Shown: positions 1-8,075 of the stretch, piece by piece
How the letters are laid out: every line of letters begins with the position of its first letter
Position numbering within the stretch: position 1 is the stretch's first letter
Assembly (NCBI GenBank): GCA_002418185.1
Contig: DIDN01000010.1
Span: forward strand, 1 to 58,045
DNA: 58,045 nucleotides
Direction of reading: 5' to 3'
Source of the DNA: Deltaproteobacteria bacterium UBA5799
GTDB lineage: Bacteria > Desulfobacterota > GWC2-55-46
Position numbers and translations under genes: made by a program
The notes under the pieces: model-generated
Database searches by the model: none
What the model saw: the letters and a program-made list of their open reading frames with translations, nothing else
What the model was told of the DNA's origin: nothing

Positions 1-31
1 AGGCAGGCCGAAAGGCCTGCCTTTTTCTTTT
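1..31 (+). terminator. Intrinsic terminator of a gene left of the window
   Basis: A perfect 9-bp stem (AGGCAGGCC / GGCCTGCCT) with a GAAA tetraloop is followed on the plus strand by a T-rich tail at 22-31. This is a classic Rho-independent terminator for a plus-strand gene ending left of the window. It may also serve the minus-strand TPR gene, but the bases that would show a T-run on that strand lie outside the window. Confidence 0.8.
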
Positions 32-55
32 GAGCCTATGGAGCGGGCAGGGCTT

Positions 56-613
56 TTAATGTCCTGCGGGCTTTTCTGCGTCCTGGCCGTGGGCGGCATT
101 GTAGCTTTCAAGGACCTCTATGCGCTCCTGGGCCTTGGTCCACCATTTGCCTTCAGGCTCGGAAAGACCGGAGAAGGCCTTCCAGCTCTCAAGGGCGCCG
201 AGCATGTCGCCGGTCTTTTCCTGGGCCATTGCGAGCCCGTAATACGCGTTGGCAAGGTCGGGCTTGAGCCCGATGGCTTTTTTCTGGGATTCCGAGGCCT
301 TTTCAAACTCACTGGTGTAGAGATAAGCGAACCCGAGATTGCTGTAAGTCTCGGCGCTGTCCGGGTTGTACTGGAGCACGGCCTCGTACTCTTTTATGGC
401 GAGGTCGTATTCCTTTTTCATGAGGTGCTGCACGCCTTTCTCGAAGTGCGCCTTCCCCGGGTCGGACGGGTCGGCGGCATGCTGCTGCTCAACAGGGGCC
501 GTTGCCGCCTCCTTTTCGGCCTTGGAGCAGCCGTAAGGCGCCATAAGCAGGAGTGCCGCAAAGGACAATAATGCCGGCTTTAAAAACCTATTATATGCTC
601 TTGAGCTGCCCAT
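56..613 (-). CDS. TPR-repeat lipoprotein
   Basis: This 185-aa protein has a signal peptide with a hydrophobic core at about residues 13-25 and a lipobox-like APYGC, giving a probable lipidated Cys29. A low-complexity linker follows. About residues 52-150 hold three tetratricopeptide repeats, seen in EYDLAIKEYEAVLQYNPDS, AETYSNLGFAYLYTSEFEKA and ANAYYGLAMAQEKTGDMLGA. TPR proteins of this kind scaffold protein-protein contacts at the outer or inner membrane. The partner cannot be told here. The ATG start is supported by a strong GGAGG ribosome-binding site. It is transcribed away from the PilZ gene and has no obvious operon partner in the window. Confidence 0.75.
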   Translation of the reverse strand: MGSSRAYNRFLKPALLSFAALLLMAPYGCSKAEKEAATAPVEQQHAADPSDPGKAHFEKGVQHLMKKEYDLAIKEYEAVLQYNPDSAETYSNLGFAYLYTSEFEKASESQKKAIGLKPDLANAYYGLAMAQEKTGDMLGALESWKAFSGLSEPEGKWWTKAQERIEVLESYNAAHGQDAEKPAGH

Positions 614-829
614 AGTCCTCCTATTGCTTAAAAGGGGTATTTATTTACTCGGATACTAACAAAATAAGGCCCTAAAAGCAACGCAAAATCTTTTCGGCAT
701 CGAGGTGACGGGCGCGGGCCGCGTAAAAAAAAGATTTCACCTCGGTTTCATTCATGGTATATAGTGGAAATCCAGAGAGTTTATGGGCAGAGAGCCCTTT
801 TACGCATCAGCCACAAGAGGGGATTCGAG

Positions 830-1240
830 ATGGGAAACCTGAAGGAGCTGGCGAGGGCGGACAGGTTTGAGCTGCAGATACTCGGAAAACTCAAGCTCGA
901 AGGGAGTTCCGCGCCTGCGGAACTGTGCCTCTGCAATACAGTGAACATAAGCACCAGCGGCGCGCTGGTCGAGACCGGGTTCGTGGTCCCCAAAGGCTCA
1001 CTCGTAAAATACGCCTTCACGCTGCCCGGGACCGACAGGTCCGTCGAGATAACAGGAGAGATAACCCGCGTGGAGTCCGGAACGGATGCGCCGAGGAGGA
1101 TAAGGCCGACCGGCGAGGCCCCGAGAAAGCTGCATCGCTACGGCATAATGTTCCTCGACCTTACTGACTCTGACAGGGAGGCGATGGAGGAGTTTCTGAC
1201 GTTCTACAAGAAAAGGAGCACCGGGCAACAGAGGACCTGA
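830..1240 (+). CDS. PilZ-domain protein (putative c-di-GMP receptor)
   Basis: A small soluble protein of 136 aa. It carries an RxxR-like basic patch near the N-terminus (ARADRFELQ) and the PilZ signature NISTSGALVE, which matches the (D/N)xSxxG motif. PilZ domains bind cyclic di-GMP. The first arginine motif is imperfect, so nucleotide binding is likely but not certain. I chose the ATG at 830 because AGAGGGG lies just upstream; the frame stays open to a possible start at 764, which would add 22 residues without PilZ similarity. It precedes the YfhO-like gene on the same strand by 64 bases and could be co-transcribed with it. Confidence 0.7.
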   Translation: MGNLKELARADRFELQILGKLKLEGSSAPAELCLCNTVNISTSGALVETGFVVPKGSLVKYAFTLPGTDRSVEITGEITRVESGTDAPRRIRPTGEAPRKLHRYGIMFLDLTDSDREAMEEFLTFYKKRSTGQQRT

Positions 1241-1304
1241 ACGACCCGCTAATCTGCACCATCCATCGTAAGTCAAAGAATCCCTGCGTCAAATAATCAA
1301 GGTA

Positions 1305-3662
1305 ATGATGAATAGCACGAAAAAAAATACGGCTGCGCGCCGGTTCGCATTCTTTGCGGCGGTCTTTTTTCCGGCGGTTCTGCTGGCCTTTTTTTACGAG
1401 CCGATACTGCTTAAGCGGGTTTTTTACGCATTCGACCTAGGCACCATGATTCTGCCCGCCCAGGTCGCTAACGCGTTGATACGGGACCAGGGGGTTCTGC
1501 CGCTCTGGAACCCGTGGGCCATTTTCGGTTACCCCCTGAGCGCCGAACCCGAGAACGGTGCCATCTACCCGCTGTCTTTGATCTTTAACCTGCCCATCGC
1601 TCATGGCCAGAGCTTCACGGTCTTCATCATGCTCCACTACGTCATTGCCATGGCAGGGACGTGGTTCTACGGCAGGGTGCTCGGGCTCAGCCCGCAGGGG
1701 CGCGCCCTTGCCGTCCTCGTATTCGTCTTTGGCGGCACCTTCATCGCCCAGACCGAGAGCATATATATCATAACCACCTTTTCCTGGGCGCCATGGATAC
1801 TCGCCCTTCAACTCAAATCCGTCCAGGGGCGCTCCCTCGGCTGGGCGGCCGCGGCCGGACTGCTCCTGGGAATCCAGCTACTGGGCGCGCACCCCCAGAT
1901 GACCTTCTACCTCGGGCTCATGACCATACCGAACGGGGTGCTCGGGCGAAGCGACGGGTTCAAGCGGGAGAACATCCTCCGGGCCCTGCGCGTCCTTGCC
2001 GTCATCTATGTCATAGGATGCGCGATAGGCTCGCCGCAATTGCTGTACACCTATGAACTCCTGCGGCACACGGAACGGGGCGCGCGCCTCCCTTATGACT
2101 TCCTCGTCTCCTGGTCCCTGCCCCCGCATTACCTGGTGCAGCTTATAAACCCCAACTTCTTCGGGTCGGAGGAATCTTTCATAGGGACGAGGAACTTCAC
2201 TGAACTGCACCTCTATTGGTCCATAGCCGCCCTTGGCCTTATTATTGTCGGCTGGCGGAGCAAGAACCCGCAGTCCCTTTACTGCCGTTTTTTTATTTTA
2301 TTTTTCCTGGTCCTGGCCCTTGGCCGTTATTCGTATCTGTATCATGCGCTTCAGTACGTGCCTGGCTTTGACGTGACCCGCGCCCCGGCGAGGACGCTTT
2401 TCCCGGCTTCCCTTATGGCAGGAATGCTGGCCGGCCTGGGCCTGGACAGGGCGGCAAACATCAGTGCCGGTATGATCAAGAAGCTGGTGCTTTTCTATAT
2501 TGCCCTGGTCGTGGTTCAGCTCGGCATGGGAATAGCTGGACTCATCGGCCTTGGGGAGAGCGACAATATATTCCGGTCGGCGTATCAGAGTGTGACAGGG
2601 TGGTTGATCGAGCGGCGGGAGCTTCCCGGCGGGGTGGATATAGGGCCTGAAGTGCCCCTCCCGGCCCAGTACCTGCTCGACGCCCTTGGCGACATGAGCC
2701 GCGCGGCCCTGCTCGCGGCCCTCTTTTCCGCATCTGTAGCCATATGGTGGATGTTCTACGTGAGGTCTTCTTCAAAAAAGGGCCTTGCCTATGTCCTCCT
2801 CTTACTTGTGGCAATTGACCTCTACGCCTTTGAGAGCAATACCAACAGGTACAAGGAGCCGGATTTCTATGAGGACGTATCTCCCGTCGTCGAATACCTC
2901 CAGGAACAGGACGTGCATTTCCGCATCTTCCCGGTCTTGAAGGTCGACACCCACGACCCAGACGTCTCCAACCTCGGGTTCAATACGCCGATGATGTACG
3001 GCATCGCGTCCGGCAGGACGTTTCTCGCGATGGAACATAACCGCATAAAAAATTATTTCTACAACATCCCTTTTAAGAGGCTCGCCCTCTCGAACTTCAA
3101 ATATATACTCTCCAGTATCTCCCTTTCCGACCCCTCGCTCAAGCTGGTGCTTCATGACGGCGAGAGGTATCTTTATGAACTGAAGAACGCCATGCAAAGG
3201 GCGTTCTTCGTCCCGCAGGTCAGGGTCGTAAAAGACCCGAATACCGTACTTAAGCTGCTCCGCCAGCCTGATTTCCGGGCAAGGAAGGTCGCCCTTGTTA
3301 ATGAAAGGCCTGTGCCGGTCCCGGGCAGGCCCGTAGAGGATCCGCCTGAAAAGCCGAAAGTCAGTATCACCCACTACGGCTCGATGAAGGTGAAGCTGCG
3401 CGTCATAACGCCTCAGAGCGGGATGTTCGTCCTCAGCGACCTATTCCACCCCGGGTGGAAGGCCGTGGTGAACGGCAAGGAGCGGAGAATCCACCGGACC
3501 AACTACCTTTTCAGGGGGCTATACCTGAGTAAGGGAGAGCACCGGATCACTTTTTATTATCAGCCGAAGAGTTTTTATATCGGCCTCTGGATAGCAGGTG
3601 CGACACTTGCCTGCCTGTTTGCCTTGGGCGTTGTCACGGCCGCCAGGAGGATAAAAGGCTGA
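1305..3662 (+). CDS. YfhO-family polytopic membrane protein
   Basis: This 785-aa protein has about a dozen predicted membrane segments spread over residues 13-500 and one near the C-terminus (IGLWIAGATLACLFALGVV). A large extracytoplasmic domain separates the last two. The family resemblance to YfhO rests on the N-terminal PLWNPWAIFGYPLSAEPENG stretch, the GTFIAQTESIYIITT segment and the C-terminal LSDLFHPGWKAVVNGKE motif. YfhO proteins are related to GT-C glycosyltransferases and have been linked to glycosylation of cell-envelope polymers. The substrate here is unknown. The stop codon sits inside a 7-bp palindrome (AAAAGGC/GCCTTTT) that may act as a weak terminator before the converging htpX gene. 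Confidence 0.75.
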   Translation: MMNSTKKNTAARRFAFFAAVFFPAVLLAFFYEPILLKRVFYAFDLGTMILPAQVANALIRDQGVLPLWNPWAIFGYPLSAEPENGAIYPLSLIFNLPIAHGQSFTVFIMLHYVIAMAGTWFYGRVLGLSPQGRALAVLVFVFGGTFIAQTESIYIITTFSWAPWILALQLKSVQGRSLGWAAAAGLLLGIQLLGAHPQMTFYLGLMTIPNGVLGRSDGFKRENILRALRVLAVIYVIGCAIGSPQLLYTYELLRHTERGARLPYDFLVSWSLPPHYLVQLINPNFFGSEESFIGTRNFTELHLYWSIAALGLIIVGWRSKNPQSLYCRFFILFFLVLALGRYSYLYHALQYVPGFDVTRAPARTLFPASLMAGMLAGLGLDRAANISAGMIKKLVLFYIALVVVQLGMGIAGLIGLGESDNIFRSAYQSVTGWLIERRELPGGVDIGPEVPLPAQYLLDALGDMSRAALLAALFSASVAIWWMFYVRSSSKKGLAYVLLLLVAIDLYAFESNTNRYKEPDFYEDVSPVVEYLQEQDVHFRIFPVLKVDTHDPDVSNLGFNTPMMYGIASGRTFLAMEHNRIKNYFYNIPFKRLALSNFKYILSSISLSDPSLKLVLHDGERYLYELKNAMQRAFFVPQVRVVKDPNTVLKLLRQPDFRARKVALVNERPVPVPGRPVEDPPEKPKVSITHYGSMKVKLRVITPQSGMFVLSDLFHPGWKAVVNGKERRIHRTNYLFRGLYLSKGEHRITFYYQPKSFYIGLWIAGATLACLFALGVVTAARRIKG

Positions 3663-3753
3663 GCCTTTTACAAGGTATTATGGATACGAAGTCACTTGGA
3701 GGCCCACCGTGTTTATTTTAATCGTATCGCTCGATAAACAGCCCTCGGAACAG

Positions 3754-4590
3754 CTAACCACCGCCCGCTTTCCCCTCAAGACGCCTGATGCGTTCCGCTA
3801 TGGGCGGATGGGTCGAGAAGAGCCTCGCGAACGACCGGCCGCTTAAGGGGTTCACAATGAAAAGGTGCGCCGTCGCGTCGTTCACCTGCATGGGGCTCCG
3901 CCTGTTCTGGTATTCGAGCTTTTTGAGCGCGCTTGCGAGGTAAAGCGGGTTCGTGAGCCTGGCCCCTCCGTCGTCGGCCCCGTACTCCCTGGACCTCGAT
4001 ACGGCGAACTGCACTATCATCGCTGCAATCGGCGCCAGTATCATCATGAAAAGGAGCGCGAGGGGGTTGCCGCCCCGTCCGCGCCTGCCCCCGAAGATGG
4101 CCGAAAAGTACGCGAGGCGCGCAAGGAGGGTTATGGCCCCGGCGATGGTAGCCGCCACTGAAGCTATGAGGATGTCCCGGTGCCTCACATGCGAAAGCTC
4201 GTGCGCTACGACACCTTCGAGCTCTTCCCTGTCAAGCACGCTCAATATCCCGGTGGTCACCGCGACCGCGGCATGCTCCGGGTTGCGGCCAGTTGCGAAG
4301 GCGTTAGGGGTGTTGTTCTCTATTATGTATACGGCTGGCATCGGCATCCCCGCCCTCACCGCAAGCTCTGACACTATGCGGTAGAGGCCCGGAGCGCTCC
4401 CCTCGTCGACCCTCCTGGCTTTATACATCCTGAGGACGATTTTGTCGCTCCACCAGTAGGCCCCGAAGTTCATGACCCCGGCGAATATTAGCGCGAGGAC
4501 CGCGCCCTGGCGTCCGCCGAGGATGTCTCCAGCGAAGACCAGCAGGACCGTGAGTATCGCCAGAAGGGCGGCTGTCTTCAGGTAGCTCAT
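3754..4590 (-). CDS. htpX: Membrane zinc metalloprotease HtpX (M48)
   Basis: This 278-aa protein has two N-terminal membrane segments (about residues 5-20 and 28-46), a zinc-binding HELSH motif at residues 130-134, two further hydrophobic segments (about 142-160 and 175-195) and a downstream SRSREYGAD segment with the third metal ligand. HtpX proteases degrade misfolded membrane proteins together with FtsH. Length and layout fit the family. The ATG follows a GGAGG site. It lies 138 bases downstream of the DUF116 gene and may be the last gene of the priA-def-fmt region or separately transcribed. Confidence 0.92.
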   Translation of the reverse strand: MSYLKTAALLAILTVLLVFAGDILGGRQGAVLALIFAGVMNFGAYWWSDKIVLRMYKARRVDEGSAPGLYRIVSELAVRAGMPMPAVYIIENNTPNAFATGRNPEHAAVAVTTGILSVLDREELEGVVAHELSHVRHRDILIASVAATIAGAITLLARLAYFSAIFGGRRGRGGNPLALLFMMILAPIAAMIVQFAVSRSREYGADDGGARLTNPLYLASALKKLEYQNRRSPMQVNDATAHLFIVNPLSGRSFARLFSTHPPIAERIRRLEGKAGGG

Positions 4591-4728
4591 CTTGGTCCTC
4601 CGGACAAGGCCTGCCGCGCCGGAAAAACAGTTACGGGAGCGGCGCGCAAGGAGGTCTTTTTCGATTATATCCCATAAAGGGAGTTGCTTCGGAGGCTTTA
4701 CGAGGGGAAGTATATCCGGATTAACTGG

Positions 4729-5556
4729 TTAGAGGCCTGGGGGGCTGCCTGCAAGGTCGATTACGGCCTGACGCACGTCCTTTACGGCGACCCCGGTCTC
4801 CATGCAGTAGCCCCGGGGGCGTTCGTTGACTATGGCCAGGACCGGAAGGGGATAGGCGTCCTGAAGGCCGCTTGCGAGGTCCCTCTCGCAGGCGACCGCT
4901 ATGACGGCGTCGGGCCGCTCTTCCTGGACCTTCCTCCTGGCGACGGTGCCGCCAGTCGAGATGAAGAGGTTTACGCCGAACTCGTCGCTGAGGGTTACCA
5001 GCTCTCCGATCTCGCATTTGCCGCACCCCGCGCAGTTCCGGACGTTCCTCGTGACCTTTATCCTGCAGTTGTCGAACTGTATGCAGTGGGGCATGAGTAT
5101 CAGGAGCCGCCGGGGCCTCAAGCCCCGGGCCATCATCCTGACCATCTGGTTGTTGAGCTTTATGAAGGCCTGCTCGACCTTTATCCTGGGCATTTTAAGA
5201 AGCGCCCCGGCAATGGACATGACCGGGAGATAGAACCTCATAATGAGCCAGCGGAGCCACCTGGAATAAAACGGGACCCTTCCCCGGAGCGCGGCGTTGA
5301 GTATTATGGCGCCTCCGCCGAATACGGCAAGCGAAAGGACGAGCGTTACGGCCCCGAGGAGCCACGGTAGCGCCGGGTGTATGTTCCGGAGTCCCACGGT
5401 CGGCACATACCATAGGAGAAAGCCCAGGGACGCTGCCGCAAGCGCGAGGAGGACGAGGAGGCCCGCGAAAAGGCTCCGGCCGGGCCTGTAGGAGATGCTC
5501 TCGGAGTCCCCCTGCCCGATGTCCTGCATCTCTCCATGCGTCCGTCCGTCAGCCAA
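4729..5556 (-). CDS. DUF116 membrane protein
   Basis: About 275 aa. Two membrane segments near the N-terminus are followed by a cytoplasmic domain with the cysteine pattern typical of DUF116: MPHCIQFDNCRIK, then NCAGCGKCEIG, and later conserved CERDL and the C-terminal NERPRGYCMETGV. The cysteine spacing suggests metal or iron-sulfur binding; the biochemical role is not known. I placed the start at a TTG (5556) because GGGGG lies six bases upstream and it overlaps the fmt stop. The frame also allows TTG 5589 or ATG 5529. DUF116 genes commonly follow fmt, so a role linked to the same operon is possible but unproven. Confidence 0.75.
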   Translation of the reverse strand: MADGRTHGEMQDIGQGDSESISYRPGRSLFAGLLVLLALAAASLGFLLWYVPTVGLRNIHPALPWLLGAVTLVLSLAVFGGGAIILNAALRGRVPFYSRWLRWLIMRFYLPVMSIAGALLKMPRIKVEQAFIKLNNQMVRMMARGLRPRRLLILMPHCIQFDNCRIKVTRNVRNCAGCGKCEIGELVTLSDEFGVNLFISTGGTVARRKVQEERPDAVIAVACERDLASGLQDAYPLPVLAIVNERPRGYCMETGVAVKDVRQAVIDLAGSPPGL

Positions 5557-6502
5557 GCCTGTCCCCCTTTGCGACCCTGTATCCGGCAACGAACTCTGCC
5601 GCGCCCATCCGCTTCTTGTTCTCGGGCTGAAGCTCCGTTATGACAAAAGCGCCTTTTCCGCAGGCGACAAGTATCCCGTCCTTCCCCGCATACAGCACGG
5701 TCCCGGGCTCGCCCCCGGGGGCCGCCTCATCTTGCCGGGCTGCCCTGCCCCTGTGTATCTTGAGAAGACTCCCCTTCCAGGATGTAAAGGCGCCGGGCCA
5801 CGGGTAAAGCCCCCGGACCTGGTTCTTAATTTCTACGCCGCTCCTGGTCCAGTCGACCCTGCCGTCCTCTTTCTTCAATGCGGGTGCGTACGAGGCGAGG
5901 CTGTCGTCCTGCGGGACCGGTTTTATGTCGTCCCTCAAGAGGAGGTCGATTGTATTGATGAGCACGGCGGCGCCTTTTTCCGAAAGCGTCTTCGCGAGGC
6001 CCTCTGCAGTCTCGTCATCTCCTATCGGCACCCGCTCGCATATGAGAGTGTCCCCGGTGTCCATGCCCTCGTCCATCAGCATGGTGCACACGCCGGTCTC
6101 CTTTTCGCCGTTCACTATGGCCCTGTTTATGGGGGCCGCGCCCCTGTATTTCGGGAGAAGCGATGCATGCACGTTGACACACCCCTTCGGCGGGAGACTG
6201 AGCACGGCGGGAGGGAGGATCTTCCCGTAAGCCACTACGACGATGAGGTCGGGGCCGAGCGAGCACAGCCCTTCCATGAAGGACTCGTCCTTCAACCTGG
6301 CTGGTTCGAGCACGGGTATGCCCTTTTCAAGTGCAAAAAGCTTTACTGGAGAGGGGAGGGGGGAAAGCCCCCGCCCCCGGGGTTTGTCCGGCTGGGTGAC
6401 GGCCGCGAGCACCTGGTGGCCCGCATCGACGAGCGCTGTAATGGAAGGCACCGCAAACAGGGGCGTGCCCATGAACACTATCTTTGCTGCCGGCCCGGCC
6501 AC
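5549..6502 (-). CDS. fmt: Methionyl-tRNA formyltransferase
   Basis: Fmt formylates the methionine on initiator tRNA, using 10-formyltetrahydrofolate. The protein (317 aa) shows the N-terminal KIVFMGTPLFAVPSI strand, the catalytic region NVHASLLPKYRGAAP with the conserved Asn-His pair, and the IMDEGMDTGD-like MLMDEGMDTGD motif, followed by a C-terminal tRNA-binding domain. The frame is open further upstream, but I start at the GTG at 6502: AGGAG lies eight bases before it and the protein then begins right at the conserved first strand. The next gene (DUF116) overlaps its 3' end, and def lies 130 bases upstream. Confidence 0.93.
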   Translation of the reverse strand: MAGPAAKIVFMGTPLFAVPSITALVDAGHQVLAAVTQPDKPRGRGLSPLPSPVKLFALEKGIPVLEPARLKDESFMEGLCSLGPDLIVVVAYGKILPPAVLSLPPKGCVNVHASLLPKYRGAAPINRAIVNGEKETGVCTMLMDEGMDTGDTLICERVPIGDDETAEGLAKTLSEKGAAVLINTIDLLLRDDIKPVPQDDSLASYAPALKKEDGRVDWTRSGVEIKNQVRGLYPWPGAFTSWKGSLLKIHRGRAARQDEAAPGGEPGTVLYAGKDGILVACGKGAFVITELQPENKKRMGAAEFVAGYRVAKGDRLG

Positions 6503-6631
6503 AAACAAGTCTCCTGCCTGAGGAATTAGGGTGGTTGAAAGAACTAATCGCAAAGGCCCGGGCCGCAAGGCGGGCCGGGGTTTCTGAATATCGGACCATG
6601 CCCGTCGAGGAGCAGTGGACCCGGCCCGGGG

Positions 6632-7162
6632 TCAGAGGGCCTTTTCCTCAGCCTCGAGCGCCTTTCTTATCTTCCTTTTTATCATCTCCCTTTTTATGCG
6701 GGAGAGCCTGTCGATGAAAAGGAAGCCGTCTATGTGGTCTATTTCGTGCTGGATGGCGATGGCAAGCAGACCGCCCGCCTCTATCTCGATGGGGCTGCCG
6801 TCCCTGTCAAGGGCACTGACCTTCAAGACCGAGGCGCGTTCGACGTCCGCGGTGAAGCCGGGCACGCTCAGGCAACCCTCCTCGAAGGTGGTGACGCCCT
6901 CTTTGTATGTTATTTCGGGGTTTACGAGCGCAAGCAGGTTCTTTCCCCTTTTCCGCTCCCCGTCGTCTTCATCCGGGACGTCGAGGACCACGACCCTCCT
7001 GTCCACGCCGACCTGCACCGAGGCGAGCCCGATGCCTTTCGCGTGGTACATCGTCTCGACCATGTCGTCTATGAGCTTCCTTATGCCATCGTCCACGGCC
7101 TCTACGGGCCGGGCCTTTGTGTTAAGGAAAGGGTCTGGATATTTCAGTATTTCGAGGACCAT
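6632..7162 (-). CDS. def: Peptide deformylase
   Basis: This 176-aa enzyme removes the N-formyl group from nascent proteins. All three signature motifs are present: GIGLASVQVG (residues 43-52), EEGCLSVPG with metal ligand Cys97, and QHEIDHIDG with His139 and His143 as ligands and the catalytic glutamate between them. The first motif has Ser-Val where Ala-Pro or Ala-Ala is more usual, a small deviation. The length is normal. It is paired with fmt, as in many bacteria, so formylation and deformylation are encoded together. The ribosome-binding site is weak. Confidence 0.95.
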   Translation of the reverse strand: MVLEILKYPDPFLNTKARPVEAVDDGIRKLIDDMVETMYHAKGIGLASVQVGVDRRVVVLDVPDEDDGERKRGKNLLALVNPEITYKEGVTTFEEGCLSVPGFTADVERASVLKVSALDRDGSPIEIEAGGLLAIAIQHEIDHIDGFLFIDRLSRIKREMIKRKIRKALEAEEKAL

Positions 7163-7270
7163 ATAATTATTTTACAACAAAGGCAGCGGAAAGGCCTTGA
7201 AAATATGATAATACACGGGCCGGGCCCTTGTAAAGACGGTATTTCGCGGCAATTCCGTTTTCCCCGGCGA

Positions 7271-7305
7271 TAAAAAAGCCCGCGTGCACATACACGCGGG
7301 CTTTT
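7271..7305 (-). terminator. Bidirectional intrinsic terminator
   Basis: A 9-bp GC-rich stem (GCCCGCGTG / CACGCGGGC) has AAAAAA on its left and TTTT on its right. Read on the minus strand it ends in a six-base T-run just after the membrane-protein gene at 7322-7942. On the plus strand it also resembles a terminator. Confidence 0.85.
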
Positions 7306-7321
7306 GAGGGGAATTGAGCCA

Positions 7322-7942
7322 TTACGCAGCCCTTCTGCCTCTTTCCCTTTCCTCGGCAGCTGCCGCGCCGATGGTGGTTACCTCCTTGGAGCGGCCCGCC
7401 CATCCGCCGAGCACAGCCGCAACTGCGCTCAATAAAAGGGCGAAAAAGCCCCACAGTGACGCCGCTGAGGCCGTATCAAGCGCCGTCTGGGCCATCTCGG
7501 GGGTTATCCCGGGTATCTCGCCCGCTGCTATTGCGGCGCTCCTGCCTATGACCCCTGCAAAGGAACTGATAAGCCCGCCTGCCGCCGTGGTCATGATATA
7601 GAACGCGGTAAAGGTGAAGAGTGCCCATACCACCAGACCATGAAGGGCGCTTTTGAGCTTATCTGTTATCCCTGAAATCCTGCAGGCAACCCAGCCGCCC
7701 ACAAAGAGCGATACCAGCGTCACCAGGAGGACATAGATGCCTGTGCCTATGCCTACGCCTCCCAGACCCTCTGCGACCGGGGATATGATTCCCAGGCCTA
7801 TCCCCATGCCGAGGAGCATCCACAGGAGCTGGTTTCCGAGGGCGACCAGCGTGCCGGCAAATATCCCGCCCCAAGAGACACGGTAGTACCAGGGCTCGTA
7901 TTTGTACATGCCGGGAGTACCGGTGTCCGATACGTATGCCAT
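7322..7942 (-). CDS. Hypothetical multi-pass membrane protein
   Basis: A 206-aa protein with four likely membrane segments (about residues 24-56, 67-88, 102-125 and 165-187). The segments are rich in glycine and alanine. I do not recognise a characterised family. The N-terminal YRVSWGGIFAGTLVALGNQLLW pattern is reminiscent of small uncharacterised bacterial membrane proteins. It stands alone: its own promoter lies at 7997-8025, a GGAGG site precedes the ATG, and a strong terminator follows the stop. A monocistronic, independently controlled envelope protein, perhaps stress-related, would fit, but this is inference. Confidence 0.6.
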   Translation of the reverse strand: MAYVSDTGTPGMYKYEPWYYRVSWGGIFAGTLVALGNQLLWMLLGMGIGLGIISPVAEGLGGVGIGTGIYVLLVTLVSLFVGGWVACRISGITDKLKSALHGLVVWALFTFTAFYIMTTAAGGLISSFAGVIGRSAAIAAGEIPGITPEMAQTALDTASAASLWGFFALLLSAVAAVLGGWAGRSKEVTTIGAAAAEERERGRRAA

Positions 7943-7996
7943 ATTTCCTCCTTCCTTAAAACATATATGTTACACCTACTTGGAGTACCTAATTTA

Positions 7997-8025
7997 AGTC
8001 TATACCCGGGCGCGGGGGGTGTCAA
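7997..8025 (-). promoter_or_regulatory. Sigma-70-type promoter for the 7322-7942 membrane gene
   Basis: Read on the minus strand, a consensus TTGACA (8025-8020) is followed after exactly 17 bases by TAGACT (8002-7997). The predicted start site gives a leader of about 45-50 bases before the ATG at 7942. Confidence 0.5.
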
Positions 8026-8075
8026 TTCGGGCTTGGGCGAGGGCCGGAAAGGAGTTTTTTTGCGGTGCCCGGGGC

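Noticed and set aside
3654..3670. AAAAGGC/GCCTTTT as a true terminator for the YfhO-like gene
   Set aside because: The stem is only seven bases with four A.T pairs and the downstream T-run is part of the stem; I note it only as a possibility.
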